A stretch of 64,000 nucleotides of DNA from Bacillus sp. NTK071 (GTDB taxonomy: Bacteria > Bacillota > Bacilli > Bacillales > Guptibacillaceae), in contig NZ_JAFKOI010000001.1 in assembly GCF_017303315.1 (NCBI RefSeq), positions 620,001 through 684,000 of the forward strand. The letters are read 5' to 3'. Under the pieces are notes generated by a model, which did no database searches, was not told where the DNA came from, and saw nothing but the letters and a program-made list of their open reading frames with translations. The translations under genes were made by a program, and so were the position numbers. Within the stretch, counting starts at the first letter, position 1, and each line of letters begins with the position of its first letter. Of this stretch, positions 46,016 through 57,872 are shown in pieces.

Positions 46016-46735
46016 ATGGAATTTAGAAGGATCTCATCCCAAAAAATTTCAGATAAAGTAGAAGAACAGATTGTTAGGTTAATAAAGGAAGGCAGTTATA
46101 AACAGGGCGATAAACTTCCATCCGTTCGTGAACTTTGTGAATCGCTTGAGGTAGGAAGATCAGCTGTACGAGATGCCTTGACCACTTTAAAAGGAAGAGG
46201 ATTAGTAGACATTAGGCAGGGAGAAGGAACATTTGTTACTGGATTTAATCCGAAACGATTTTTTAAACATATGCTCATGCCGAACCAGAAAGAGATTGAG
46301 TCCTTGTTTCAGGTTCGTGAAATTCTGGAAACGAGCATTGTAAAGTTAGCAGCAGTGAATCGTTCAGAAGATGATTTAGTTGCGATGAGAAAAGCCCTTG
46401 ATCATATGAGTCTCTGTAAATATGACAATAGCGGTCAGCATGATTGTCAGTTTCATATGGTGATAGCGAATGCATCAGGTAATCCAATTCTCCATCAATT
46501 GCTAGAATCGATTTCTTCTAGCATGGAAAAATCAATGGCTGACTTTCATCGGTTAATTGCTTCTAAACCTGAACTTATTCATGACATCCATCATCAGCAT
46601 GAATTAATTATGGAAATGATTGTTTGTGAGGATGCTTCTGGCGCATACGAAGCCATGATGCTTCATCTCTCTTATGTTAAAAAGCAAATGAGAAAAGGTT
46701 TTTCTATACGATCTGAATATATTCAAACCCACTAA
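46016..46735 (+). CDS. GntR/FadR-family regulator of the glycolate operon
   Basis: 240 residues from ATG 46016 (AAAGGTGG upstream); codons before it lack a site. Winged helix with CESLEVGRSAVRDALTTL and the wing DIRQGEGTFV; C-terminal FCD helical domain. It resembles LutR at 38968 in length and layout. It opens the operon glcE-glcF-glcD-FAH, and probably senses glycolate, lactate or glyoxylate. A role as GlcC/LldR-like regulator is inferred from position. Confidence 0.85.
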   Translation: MEFRRISSQKISDKVEEQIVRLIKEGSYKQGDKLPSVRELCESLEVGRSAVRDALTTLKGRGLVDIRQGEGTFVTGFNPKRFFKHMLMPNQKEIESLFQVREILETSIVKLAAVNRSEDDLVAMRKALDHMSLCKYDNSGQHDCQFHMVIANASGNPILHQLLESISSSMEKSMADFHRLIASKPELIHDIHHQHELIMEMIVCEDASGAYEAMMLHLSYVKKQMRKGFSIRSEYIQTH

Positions 46736-46748
46736 AGGAGGGAAGGAG

Positions 46749-48032
46749 TTGGACAAACACTTACTTGACGTCGCGCCACTAACTGATTCGAGTAACCGTT
46801 TTGGAAACTTAAGCTCAAATTTAATATACCCGGAATCAGAAGATGAAGTTGTTGACATTGTTACTAAAGCCAATGAATCAGGAAAGAAGATTTCCATTGT
46901 AAGCGGTGGCACGAAGCTCGGTTATGGTGGTCTTAAATCCAAGTATGATCTTACGCTTTCCCTCAAGAAACTTTCCGGAATTGTTGAACATACGGTGGGT
47001 GACATGACAGTGACTGTAAAACCTGGCACCACGATACTTGAGCTTCAGACTTTTTTAGGTCAGTACAATCAAATGGTTTCACTTGACCCAGCATTCCCAT
47101 CCACTGCCACAATTGGAGGAGTTATTGCTGCTAATGAGAGCGGTCCAAAGCGTTTAAAGTATGGTTCAGCAAGAGATCACGTCATTGGAATGCGCGTTGT
47201 TTATGCAGATGGAAAAATCATTCGGACCGGAGGGAAAGTGGTTAAAAATGTCGCTGGATATGACATGAATAAACTTTTTATCGGTTCGATGGGAACCCTT
47301 GGTGTTATAACTGAAATTACTTTAAAATTAAGACCGATTCCAAAACATACAAGCTTAGTTATGCTAACAGTTCGTGAAGAAGCACTCGACCAATTGAAAG
47401 CGTTCACAAAGTTAATTCAGGATTCTCTATTAGAACCTGTTTCCCTAGAGATATTAACACCATCAATGTCAAAGCGACTTATAGACAAGGATGACTACTG
47501 TCTATTAATAGCGCTAGAAGACGTCAAGAAAGCTGTTCAATTTCAAGAAGTTTGGATTGATCAACATAAACCTCATGAAGCTGTTATGACTGTTCATCCT
47601 AATCCAGACTATTTCTGGCAAATGTTTAGTGAACTTTCGCCAAATAGTCTCACTGATTTAGGTGAAAGCACACATGGCGTTTTGAAGGTTGGCACTAAAA
47701 ATTTAGATGTATTTCCTCTACTACAGGAGTGTGTCCGTATTCATCATGAAGGTAACGTTAAAGTTGAAGCAAGTGGTGGTGCAGGTCACGGCCTTAGTAC
47801 CATTATCGTTTCAGGAAAGGGTGTTAATGTCGTTAAGACCATTCAATACATTCAATCGTTCGCCACAAATTTAAACGGGTATGCAATTATAAAACACATT
47901 CCAATTAAACTTAGGAATGAACTGAACGTATGGGGAGAATCTGATGGCTTGTTCAAACTGTTTAAAGGTATTAAACAAAAACAAGACCCCAATAATACGC
48001 TGAATGAGCAGCGCTTTATAGGAGGAATTTAG
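46749..48032 (+). CDS. glcE: Glycolate oxidase FAD-binding subunit GlcE
   Basis: 427 residues from a TTG at 46749, with AAAGGAGG 7 nt upstream and overlapping the regulator's stop. PCMH-type FAD domain: SGGTKLGYGG, PSTATIGGVIAANESGPKRLKYG, KVVKNVAGYDMNKL and SMGTLGVITEI. It is longer than E. coli GlcE (about 350) mainly in its C-terminal half. With GlcD and GlcF it forms a membrane-associated glycolate dehydrogenase. The spacing to glcF is 1 nt. Confidence 0.87.
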   Translation: MDKHLLDVAPLTDSSNRFGNLSSNLIYPESEDEVVDIVTKANESGKKISIVSGGTKLGYGGLKSKYDLTLSLKKLSGIVEHTVGDMTVTVKPGTTILELQTFLGQYNQMVSLDPAFPSTATIGGVIAANESGPKRLKYGSARDHVIGMRVVYADGKIIRTGGKVVKNVAGYDMNKLFIGSMGTLGVITEITLKLRPIPKHTSLVMLTVREEALDQLKAFTKLIQDSLLEPVSLEILTPSMSKRLIDKDDYCLLIALEDVKKAVQFQEVWIDQHKPHEAVMTVHPNPDYFWQMFSELSPNSLTDLGESTHGVLKVGTKNLDVFPLLQECVRIHHEGNVKVEASGGAGHGLSTIIVSGKGVNVVKTIQYIQSFATNLNGYAIIKHIPIKLRNELNVWGESDGLFKLFKGIKQKQDPNNTLNEQRFIGGI

Positions 48033-48033
48033 A

Positions 48034-49416
48034 ATGTCTGTTAAAGAAGAAGAGCTAACAAATAACTCGCCTCCGTGTGCTTCCAACAGTCTTAGTAATT
48101 ATTTGTGGGACGACCATCCCGATGAAAATAAATGGGCGGACTGCGTTCATTGTGGGATGTGTCTTGAATCCTGTCCTACTTATTTAGAAACAGGACAGGA
48201 ACAACACTCACCTCGTGGAAGAGTACATCTAATTAAATCAGTTGCCGAAGGAAAACTCGAGGTAAATGAACAATTTATGGATCCCGTTTTCCAATGCCTC
48301 GATTGTCGAGCTTGCACGACAGCATGTCCAGCTGATGTGGATGTGGGTGGTCTTATTGAAGAAGCACGTGGACAAGTGAGGCAAGCAATGCCTTTAACAG
48401 GATTGAATGGCGTTGTAAGCAGCTTTTTCCTAAAAGGATTATTTCCTCACCCTACTCGGCTTCAGGCAGTGGGCGGCTTATTGAAATTCTACCAAAAGAG
48501 TGGACTTCAAAAGGCAGTTCGATCGACAGGAGCACTTCGTATTATGCCAGATCATCTCGCTGAAATGGAAGCAATTATGCCTGAAATTAAACAGTCGGTT
48601 CATAAGAAATACAAAAGTGTTGATGTTATCCCAGCAAAAGGATCTTCGAAAGCACAGGTTGCTATGCTAAAGGGCTGTATCATGGATGTTATGTTTAGTG
48701 ATATTAACGAATCAACGATCAATGTACTAACCTATAACGGTAATGACGTCACACTACCTAAAAACCAGACATGTTGTGGTGCATTACATATCCATGCTGG
48801 AGACAGAGAAACAGGTAAAAAGCTTGCAAAACAAAATATAGAAGCTTTTCAGGACGCTGATAAAGTTGTCGTGAATGCTGCAGGGTGTGGTTGTGCACTG
48901 AAAGAATATCCTGAGCTATTTCGCAACGATCCTGAATGGCATGAGAAAGCAGAAGTGTTTTCTGAAAAGATAGAGGATATTTCGAAATACCTTTATGATA
49001 CAGGTTATATAAAACCTCAAAGCTCGATTAACAAAACCATCACATACCATGATGCTTGCCATCTTGCACATGGACAGGGAGTACGGCACGAGCCAAGGCA
49101 GTTAATTAATGACATTCCAGGGGTCAACTACATTGAACAACCTAATGCTGATACGTGTTGTGGCAGTGCTGGTATTTATAATATTACAAACCCTGAAATG
49201 GCTTCAGCTGTGTTAGAGCGCAAAATGGAGAATGTACCCCAGGATGTTGAAATGATTTCGATGGGAAATCCAGGTTGTATGCTCCAAATGGCTATGGGTG
49301 TTCAAAAATATGGCCGAGGCGGAAAAGTTGTTCATACTGTCCAACTGCTAGATTGGGCATATCAGGAGGATGAGAAAAAAGGTCTTGAAAATAAGGTAGC
49401 CTCGGTGAAGGAGTGA
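48034..49416 (+). CDS. glcF: Glycolate oxidase Fe-S subunit GlcF
   Basis: 460 residues. Two 4Fe-4S motifs near the N-terminus: CVHCGMCLESCPTY and CLDCRACTTACPADVD. Two CCG domains follow: NQTCCGALHIHAG and DTCCGSAGIYN, with GCGCALKEYPE and HDACHLAHGQGVR between. It carries electrons from the flavin subunits to the respiratory chain. AGGAGGAAT precedes the ATG. glcD starts 6 nt after its stop. Confidence 0.93.
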   Translation: MSVKEEELTNNSPPCASNSLSNYLWDDHPDENKWADCVHCGMCLESCPTYLETGQEQHSPRGRVHLIKSVAEGKLEVNEQFMDPVFQCLDCRACTTACPADVDVGGLIEEARGQVRQAMPLTGLNGVVSSFFLKGLFPHPTRLQAVGGLLKFYQKSGLQKAVRSTGALRIMPDHLAEMEAIMPEIKQSVHKKYKSVDVIPAKGSSKAQVAMLKGCIMDVMFSDINESTINVLTYNGNDVTLPKNQTCCGALHIHAGDRETGKKLAKQNIEAFQDADKVVVNAAGCGCALKEYPELFRNDPEWHEKAEVFSEKIEDISKYLYDTGYIKPQSSINKTITYHDACHLAHGQGVRHEPRQLINDIPGVNYIEQPNADTCCGSAGIYNITNPEMASAVLERKMENVPQDVEMISMGNPGCMLQMAMGVQKYGRGGKVVHTVQLLDWAYQEDEKKGLENKVASVKE

Positions 49417-49422
49417 ACAAAA

Positions 49423-50886
49423 ATGCTTTTATCAAAGAAAAAGAAGCAGAAACTTGATCCAGACATTTTAGCACTCACTGAAATTGTAGGCGCTAAATCC
49501 ATTCTACATTATAAGGAAGACCTACTTTCTTACGATTGTGATGGATTTACAATTCATAAAGCGATGCCTAAAGCAGTCATTTTTCCCAAGAACACAGAAG
49601 AAGTAGCCGCTGCAGTAAAATATTGTGCTGATCGCAGCATTCCTTTTTTAGCCCGAGGTGCTGGAACCGGCTTGTCTGGTGGAGCAATCCCATTAAACAA
49701 TGAAGTAATTATTAGTCTTGTAAAGATGAAACACTTACTTGAGGTTGATTATGAAAATAGACAAGCTGTTGTCCAACCTGGATTTGTTAATTTAAAGCTT
49801 ACAAACTCTATTTCACACAAAGGATACTATTATGCACCAGACCCTTCCAGTCAGTACGTATGTACAATCGGTGGCAACGTTGCTGAGAACGCCGGAGGAG
49901 CTCATTGTCTTAAGTATGGAGTGACAACTAACCATATACTTGGACTCGAAGTTGTCCTTCCTGATGGAGAAATCATCGAAATTAGCAAAAACGGCGTATT
50001 GGATATGCCAGGATATGATTTACTTGGTATTCTTACAGGTTCTGAAGGGACGCTCGGAATCGTGACGAAGATTATCGTCCGCATTCTAAAGAATCCTGAA
50101 GCTAAGAAAACCGTTCTTGCTTACTTCGACGATGTAGAAGATGGAAGCCATGCCGTTTCTGATATCATTTCTGCTGGGATTATTCCTGCAGCGCTTGAAA
50201 TGATGGATCAAACCGCTATAGAAGGAGTAGAAAAGGGCGCCTTTCCAGTTGGTCACCCTGAGGATATTGAAGCTCTCCTACTAATTGAAGTGGATGGGAT
50301 TGCAGAAGGAATTGAAGAGCAGATTGAGCAGATTTTAACTGTTTGCCGGAACAGGAATGTTCGTGAAGTTAAAGTAGCTCGTGATGAGGAAGAAAGAGGA
50401 CGCTGGTGGGCGAATCGAAAAACTGGATTTGGCGCAATGGGCGCAATCTCACCTGACTACCTAGTTCAAGATGGGGTTATTCCACGTAGTAAACTCCCTG
50501 AAGTGCTTGAAAGAATAAGGTCAATCAGCGATGAATACGGCTTAAGGATTGCCAATATCTTTCATGCAGGAGATGGTAACCTTCATCCGCTCATTTTGTT
50601 TGATTCAAGGATTGAGGGAGAAACCGGCAAAGCATTAAAAGCTGGAACCGCATGCCTTAAAGCCTGCGCTGATGCAGGAGGCTCCATCACTGGTGAACAT
50701 GGAGTTGGTATTGAGAAAAAGGAAGAAATGCGCTTTATATTTAGTGATGAAGAAATTGATGCACAAACAGCTATAAGAGATGTTTTTAATCCTACCAATC
50801 TATTAAACCAAGGAAAATTATTTCCAACCCCTAGCAGATGTATGGATATCAAAAAAGTGATAAAAGAAACTGCTATAACGAAATAG
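49423..50886 (+). CDS. glcD: Glycolate oxidase FAD subunit GlcD
   Basis: 487 residues. FAD/PCMH domain motifs ARGAGTGLSGGAIP, IGGNVAENAGGAHCLKYG and LTGSEGTLGIVTK; C-terminal domain with NIFHAGDGNLHPLILFD and ITGEHGVGIEKK. These histidines and the Glu line the substrate site. It oxidises glycolate (or D-lactate) to glyoxylate (pyruvate). GAAGGAG precedes the ATG. It differs from the stand-alone flavoprotein at 29782. Confidence 0.94.
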   Translation: MLLSKKKKQKLDPDILALTEIVGAKSILHYKEDLLSYDCDGFTIHKAMPKAVIFPKNTEEVAAAVKYCADRSIPFLARGAGTGLSGGAIPLNNEVIISLVKMKHLLEVDYENRQAVVQPGFVNLKLTNSISHKGYYYAPDPSSQYVCTIGGNVAENAGGAHCLKYGVTTNHILGLEVVLPDGEIIEISKNGVLDMPGYDLLGILTGSEGTLGIVTKIIVRILKNPEAKKTVLAYFDDVEDGSHAVSDIISAGIIPAALEMMDQTAIEGVEKGAFPVGHPEDIEALLLIEVDGIAEGIEEQIEQILTVCRNRNVREVKVARDEEERGRWWANRKTGFGAMGAISPDYLVQDGVIPRSKLPEVLERIRSISDEYGLRIANIFHAGDGNLHPLILFDSRIEGETGKALKAGTACLKACADAGGSITGEHGVGIEKKEEMRFIFSDEEIDAQTAIRDVFNPTNLLNQGKLFPTPSRCMDIKKVIKETAITK

Positions 50887-50904
50887 CACAAGGGAGAGAA
50901 TGAT

Positions 50905-51690
50905 ATGAAATTTGGAAGATTCACTTATAATAACAGCATTTATAACGGTGTGTTTGAGGAAGATGTTATAACGATTATTGATGGAAATCCTTTGACTAAA
51001 TGGTCTTATACAGATGAAAAGGTTTCGATTAATGACGTTGAGTTACTCGCACCACTTACTCCTAGAAATGTAATTGGAATCGGAGCAAACTATGTTGGGG
51101 ATAAAGATTCATTACCAGACAAAATTCCAGAAATGCCTGTTTTCTTTTTGAAACCAGCAACTTCAGTTATTGGACCGAATGAAGCAGTCATTATTCCAGA
51201 GCAACTTCAGGAAGTGAAATTCGAATCAGAACTTGCCGTTGTCATTGGGAAAGAGGCTAAAAATATTGAAAAAGAGAAAGCGTTTGAGTATGTGTTTGGG
51301 TATACGGTAGGGAATGATGTAACAGCTCCACAATATTTCCACAATGATGGTCATTGGACACTGGGTAAATCCTTTGATACATTCACCCCCCTCGGTCCAG
51401 TTATCGAAACGGAGCTTGATCCTTATCACATTCATGTCACAGCAACAGTTAACGGAGAGCAGAAGCAGAATAGTCCTACAAAATGGATGATTGTACCGAT
51501 TAAAGAGATGATTGCATATCTTTCAACAGTCATGACTCTTCATCCAGGAGACGTGATTCTAACTGGAAGCCCCACAGGAGCACATTTTGTTAAAAATGAC
51601 GACACTATTACTTGCTCCATTAAGGAAATCGGTTCACTATCGAATACGTTCTCAAGGAAGTCATCTCTAATCGGGGTTACCCAACAGTAA
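50905..51690 (+). CDS. Fumarylacetoacetate hydrolase family protein
   Basis: 261 residues. The C-terminal FAH domain begins near NVIGIGANYVGD; the metal-ligand pattern is KFESELAVVIG and GNDVTAPQ, and the loop WTLGKSFDTFTPLGP and GDVILTGSPTGA are conserved. Family members hydrolyse or decarboxylate acylpyruvate-type and related oxo acids. Placement after glcD suggests handling of an oxo-acid by-product, or oxaloacetate decarboxylation, but this is inference. AGGGAGA precedes the ATG. Confidence 0.86.
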   Translation: MKFGRFTYNNSIYNGVFEEDVITIIDGNPLTKWSYTDEKVSINDVELLAPLTPRNVIGIGANYVGDKDSLPDKIPEMPVFFLKPATSVIGPNEAVIIPEQLQEVKFESELAVVIGKEAKNIEKEKAFEYVFGYTVGNDVTAPQYFHNDGHWTLGKSFDTFTPLGPVIETELDPYHIHVTATVNGEQKQNSPTKWMIVPIKEMIAYLSTVMTLHPGDVILTGSPTGAHFVKNDDTITCSIKEIGSLSNTFSRKSSLIGVTQQ

Positions 51691-51704
51691 TTGGACAAGA
51701 AAGC

Positions 51705-51754
51705 AAGGGGGATATTTCCCCCTTTGGTTACCATAGAAGCGGAACGCGCTTTTT
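51705..51754 (+). terminator. Possible terminator or attenuator before the permease gene
   Basis: AAGGGGG (51705-51711) pairs with CCCCCTT (51718-51724), and AAGCG (51737-51741) pairs with CGCTT (51747-51751) followed by TTTC. Each alone is modest, so partial termination between operon and permease is plausible. Confidence 0.4.
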
Positions 51755-51849
51755 CAGACCAGAATACATACAACACAAAGACAGCAACTGAATAGTGAAA
51801 GAATGTCACGCTTCATTACCCAACAAATAACATTTTTGGAGGATGAGCA

Positions 51850-53634
51850 ATGAGTACAGGGTTATTATCGATTCTTTCGTTACTGCCGATTGCTGCTGTA
51901 GGGATTTTTCTAGTAGGGTTACGGTGGCCAGCGAGTAAAGCCATGCCGGTTTCATACATCGTTGCCGTTTTTCTTGCGCTGTTTGTTTGGAAAGTTCCCG
52001 GTGCTACTGTTGCTGCAGCATCAGTAAATGGCTTAGTGGTTGCAGCAACCTTACTCTACATCATATTTGGGGCAATTCTACTATTAAATACCCTTCAAGA
52101 AAGCGGAGGTATCAAGACAATAAGAGAAGGATTCATCGGTATCTCACCAGATCGACGAATTCAGGTCATCATCGTTGCCTGGTTGTTCGGTTCTTTCATT
52201 GAAGGTTCAGCAGGTTTCGGAACACCTGCTGCAGTTGCCGTGCCGCTTCTCGTTGGACTCGGTTTTCCTGCCATGGCGGCTGTTATTGCTGGTATGGTCA
52301 TTCAAAGTACACCAGTATCATTCGGGGCAGTAGGGACACCTATTCTTGTTGGAGTTCAAACTGGGTTAGCTGCAGATGCCAGCATTACAAACAATTTTCT
52401 AGCACTTGTTACAATGGTTGGAGGACGCGTTGCTATCCTACACGCAATAGTCGGAACACTCATTCCATTATTTGTTGTAGCACTTATGACGCGATTTTTC
52501 GGTAAAAATAAATCGTTTCGTGAAGGGGTTAAAGTGTGGAAATTTGCATTATTTGCAGCCTTCGCCATGACAATTCCATACGTTATTGTTGCTAATGTAC
52601 TCGGACCAGAATTCCCTTCAATGATAGGGGGATTAGTTGGGCTCTCGATTGTTGTAACTGCCGCGAAAAAAGGTTTTCTTATGCCACGACCTGAAGAACA
52701 ATGGGATTTTGACGATAAAGCCAATTGGGATCCTACCTGGACTGGTACGATTGAGATTAAAGACATTGCTCATAAAAGTGGTCATATGTCGATGGTTCGC
52801 GCCTGGCTTCCTTATATCCTTGTCGGCGTTCTTCTTGTAGCGACAAGATTGAAAGCGTTACCAATTATTGATTGGTTCCAAGCCTGGACTGTCTCTATTC
52901 CAAATATCTTTGGTACAGAAATCTCGTCTAGCTTTCAGCCGCTTTATTTACCAGGAACAATTTTTATCATCGTATCACTCATCACATTTGTCATCCATCA
53001 AATGAATGAAAAAGCTTACGTAAGAGCATGGAAACAATCAGGTAAAACAATGATAGCAGCATCAACAGCTCTTGTTTTTACTGTGCCAATGGTTCAAGTA
53101 TTCTTAAACTCGAGCGGAGGAGCAGCTGGATTTGATAAGATGCCGATTGAGCTTGCAAATGGAGTTGCAGCCCTAACAGGTGATTTCTGGCCATTATTTT
53201 CATCATTTATAGGTGGGATCGGGGCATTCATTGCAGGAAGTAACACCGTTAGCAATATGATGTTTTCATTATTCCAATATGATGTAGGTTCTCAAATTGG
53301 TGTAGACGCTTCCTGGATTGTTGCCCTCCAAGCTGTAGGGGGAGCTGCAGGAAACATGATCTGTGTGCATAATGTTGTTGCTGCTTCTGCAGTTGTTGGA
53401 CTTGTAGGGAGGGAAGGGGAGGTAATTCGAAAGACGCTCATTCCTTTTGTTTATTATGCAACAATGGCGGGCGCCCTTGGATATTCCATCGTATGGACGT
53501 CAGAAAAGGGATTGTTTAATATAGGAACAATCATAGCGACACTCATTTCAGTAAGTGCTATTTATATTATTGCGACGAACCGTTCACGCACTTCAGTTAT
53601 CGAAATGAACAACACCTATAAATCCGCAAAATAA
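51850..53634 (+). CDS. L-lactate/glycolate permease (LctP/GlcA family)
   Basis: 594 residues with at least 12 hydrophobic segments. Family-typical stretches are [23 protein letters not shown] (split), [36 protein letters not shown] and [24 protein letters not shown]. It imports lactate or glycolate, likely with H+. Position after glcEFD suggests glycolate import; lutABC nearby suggests lactate. GGAGGATGA precedes the ATG. A strong terminator follows. Confidence 0.93.
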   Translation: MSTGLLSILSLLPIAAVGIFLVGLRWPASKAMPVSYIVAVFLALFVWKVPGATVAAASVNGLVVAATLLYIIFGAILLLNTLQESGGIKTIREGFIGISPDRRIQVIIVAWLFGSFIEGSAGFGTPAAVAVPLLVGLGFPAMAAVIAGMVIQSTPVSFGAVGTPILVGVQTGLAADASITNNFLALVTMVGGRVAILHAIVGTLIPLFVVALMTRFFGKNKSFREGVKVWKFALFAAFAMTIPYVIVANVLGPEFPSMIGGLVGLSIVVTAAKKGFLMPRPEEQWDFDDKANWDPTWTGTIEIKDIAHKSGHMSMVRAWLPYILVGVLLVATRLKALPIIDWFQAWTVSIPNIFGTEISSSFQPLYLPGTIFIIVSLITFVIHQMNEKAYVRAWKQSGKTMIAASTALVFTVPMVQVFLNSSGGAAGFDKMPIELANGVAALTGDFWPLFSSFIGGIGAFIAGSNTVSNMMFSLFQYDVGSQIGVDASWIVALQAVGGAAGNMICVHNVVAASAVVGLVGREGEVIRKTLIPFVYYATMAGALGYSIVWTSEKGLFNIGTIIATLISVSAIYIIATNRSRTSVIEMNNTYKSAK

Positions 53635-53642
53635 GCAACTCA

Positions 53643-53674
53643 AAAGCCCCTGTTGTCAGAAACAGGGGCTTTAT
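53643..53674. terminator. Bidirectional terminator between permease genes
   Basis: AAAGCCCCTGTT (53643-53654) and AACAGGGGCTTT (53661-53672), perfect 12-bp arms, between the convergent lactate permease and pbuX. Confidence 0.8.
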
Positions 53675-53678
53675 ACAT

Positions 53679-55669
<1,991 letters not shown>

Positions 55670-55682
55670 TCAAAAGGCTGCT

Positions 55683-55753
55683 CACTCATAGTCAAATCAT
55701 TTACGGTGATTTGGTAGAAACTTGCAAGCCATATTCTTGCGGTTATATGAGTG
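55683..55753 (-). ncRNA. Purine (guanine-type) riboswitch aptamer
   Basis: On the minus strand, P1 arms CACTCATA (from 55753) and TATGAGTG (to 55683) enclose the conserved core: AATATGGC, the AAGTTTCTACC junction, ACCGTAAAT and GACTATGA. P2 is CCGCAAG/CTTGC-like and P3 AAATCA/TGATTT. The specificity base in GACTATG is C, the guanine form (U would indicate adenine). Ligand binding should favour the downstream terminator and turn off xpt-pbuX. Confidence 0.93.
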
Positions 55754-55892
55754 ATGTTCCTATTCAGGTTATGAGTGGTATTATAGCTCAACACCCAAAT
55801 GATTGTAAAGATGAAACTTAACGATTTAACGTAGAATCAATTAAACGTTCGTTTCTACAGAAATACAATGTTCATTATTAGAAGGCAATAGA

Positions 55893-55919
55893 AAAGGCCA
55901 TATATAAAATATGGCCTTT
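55893..55919 (-). terminator. Terminator of the second luciferase-like gene
   Basis: AAAGGCCATAT (55893-55903) and ATATGGCCTTT (55909-55919), perfect 11-bp arms just past the stop, with TTTT on the minus strand. Confidence 0.75.
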
Positions 55920-55926
55920 AGTGTAG

Positions 55927-56940
55927 TTATGATTTCACTAACTCAGAGAGCAACTCATAAGATTTCTTGCGCTTCTCATGATCATATATTGAAGAGATAA
56001 CCATCATTTCATCGGCTTGTGTCTCATTGAGAAATTCCTGTAATTTTCGTTGGACCGTTTCAGGACTTCCAATGATTGAAGTGGCGAGTTGTTGATCTAA
56101 AGCTGCTAATTCATATTCACTCGCATTCAGTTTTTCAACAGGCGGTTGCATCGGTGCTTCATGATTGCGAATCAAGTTAAGAAATTGTTGCTGAAGCGTT
56201 GTTGCAAGGTAATTTGCTTCTTCATCCGTATCAGCCACTATTACATTTACCCCAACCATCGCATAAGGCTTATCAAGAACTTTGGATGGCTTAAAATGCT
56301 CATGATACGTTTTAATGGCAGGGATCGTATTCTTTGGTGAAAAATGACTTGCAAACGAGTAAGGGAGTCCAAGTTCACCAGCAAGCTTTGCACTATATAA
56401 GCTTGAACCTAGTAACCATGTAGGAATATTTAGCCCTTCACCTGGTACAGCACGAACTGGGGAAGAACCAGCACTCAATGTGGGATCAAAATAAGACCGC
56501 AATTCAGCAAGTAAATCAGGAAAATCTTGTCCCATTGACCCTTGGCCTCTTCGTAAAGCAAACGCAGTACGTTGATCTGTTCCAGGAGCGCGTCCAAGAC
56601 CTAAATCAATTCGACCTGGAAAAAGCGAATCGAGAGTTCCAAATTGTTCTGCGATGACTAAAGGAGCGTGGTTCGGAAGCATTATACCTCCAGAGCCTAC
56701 TCGAAGTGTTGACGTTCCAGCTGCAACATGTCCTATAACAATAGAAGTTGCAGAGCTCGCAATAAAAGGCATATTATGATGCTCAGCAAGCCAAAAACGG
56801 TTGTATCCAAGTGCTTCAACATGCTGTGCAAGGTCTCTTGTCCGATTCAGCGCATCTGTATAGGCGCCATATTCAGTTACCGGTGCTAAATCAAGTACAG
56901 AGTATGGAATATCATTGAGATCTTTATGTTGTTCAGGCAT
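55927..56940 (-). CDS. Luciferase-like (LLM class) flavin-dependent oxidoreductase
   Basis: 337 residues with the same family layout as the 13853-14815 gene: [46 protein letters not shown] and [15 protein letters not shown] at the C-terminus. FMN-dependent monooxygenase of the MsnO8 type. Substrate unknown. The gene is monocistronic, with a terminator. Confidence 0.87.
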   Translation of the reverse strand: MPEQHKDLNDIPYSVLDLAPVTEYGAYTDALNRTRDLAQHVEALGYNRFWLAEHHNMPFIASSATSIVIGHVAAGTSTLRVGSGGIMLPNHAPLVIAEQFGTLDSLFPGRIDLGLGRAPGTDQRTAFALRRGQGSMGQDFPDLLAELRSYFDPTLSAGSSPVRAVPGEGLNIPTWLLGSSLYSAKLAGELGLPYSFASHFSPKNTIPAIKTYHEHFKPSKVLDKPYAMVGVNVIVADTDEEANYLATTLQQQFLNLIRNHEAPMQPPVEKLNASEYELAALDQQLATSIIGSPETVQRKLQEFLNETQADEMMVISSIYDHEKRKKSYELLSELVKS

Positions 56941-57131
56941 TATTTCATCTTCTTTCTATATTAAAAATTTAAAAGTATGTTTTGAGTTGCATTAAAACCT
57001 ATACTTAATTTTATCAGGAGGATCATGAGATAGAAAATAATCCGCTCAACCATCAATCATATTCATTACGGTATAAACGAACTCTTGTTCGTCAATACTG
57101 GATAGTAATTACACGATGGGGAGAGGAAAGT

Positions 57132-57389
57132 ATGGAAGAGCAGCGTTATCGCATTATGTTTGCTTATCGAATGAGAAGTGTTGGATTCCTTTGCCTGCAT
57201 TGCTTCGATACCCTAGATAAACAAATCGTTACAATACCTGTTTATAGTGGATATGAAGGAATTGAAATGAATCATGGTTCAATGGCCAATTTTCCTGAAG
57301 AATTGAAACAAACACTATCTCTTGAAAAAGAGAAAATCGATCAAGGATATTATTCAATACGTACATGGGATATTGAGAATTTAGGATAA
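57132..57389 (+). CDS. Small protein of unknown function
   Basis: 85 residues, no signal or membrane segment. It contains two close cysteines in GFLCLHCFDTL and an acidic C-terminal half. The ribosome site GGGGAGAGG precedes the ATG. I do not recognise the family. It stands alone on the plus strand next to another small gene, with a 105-nt gap. Confidence 0.6.
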   Translation: MEEQRYRIMFAYRMRSVGFLCLHCFDTLDKQIVTIPVYSGYEGIEMNHGSMANFPEELKQTLSLEKEKIDQGYYSIRTWDIENLG

Positions 57390-57494
57390 CATTAGTAGCT
57401 TTTTATTTAATAATCCTCTTTGAGTCATCACGTTAACTAGATGGTCTTAATTCTGTTAGAATAGCTTTAAGAAGATTAAAGGGAGCTGCTTAGA

Positions 57495-57725
57495 TTGTTA
57501 AACAAAGTTGATTATTTTTTCTATCCTGTTGATGTTACACAACCAACAGGTGCTGAAGTCACTTACTACTGGGAAATTAGCGTAGCAGAGTACGGCGGCA
57601 AAATTTATTCTTATGCAAAAGCGGATGAATTCGGTAGAAAAATTCGATGGCATGTAAGTGACCAACCGGATAAAGAAAGTGCACTTGAAGTCATTCAAGA
57701 AAAATGCAAATCACAAAGTAAATAA
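57495..57725 (+). CDS. Small protein of unknown function
   Basis: 76 residues from a TTG at 57495 with AAAGGGAG upstream. It is rich in Tyr and Trp (VDYFFYPVDVTQPTG, VTYYWEISVAEYGGKIYSYAK) and looks like a small soluble beta-rich protein. Family not recognised. Closed by a strong terminator. Confidence 0.6.
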   Translation: MLNKVDYFFYPVDVTQPTGAEVTYYWEISVAEYGGKIYSYAKADEFGRKIRWHVSDQPDKESALEVIQEKCKSQSK

Positions 57726-57730
57726 TGAAG

Positions 57731-57766
57731 AAAAAAGCTAACGATATGAATTCGTTAGCTTTTTTA
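57731..57766 (+). terminator. Rho-independent terminator
   Basis: AAAAAGCTAACGA (57732-57744) and TCGTTAGCTTTTT (57752-57764), then TATG. Confidence 0.85.
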
Positions 57767-57872
57767 TGTATTGAGCACATCGTAACCTATTGGAGCTGTT
57801 CATCCTAGCATTCATCCGTTACTTTGAGGGTATGCTTACTTAAAGATAACAACAAGATAGGATGATGACATA

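Noticed and set aside
39803-49416. Selenocysteine in CCG-domain proteins (LutA, GlcF), known elsewhere
   Set aside because: All CCG cysteines are encoded and frames are uninterrupted.
52356-52766. 136-codon open frame on the minus strand
   Set aside because: Antisense to the lactate permease gene; a composition shadow.
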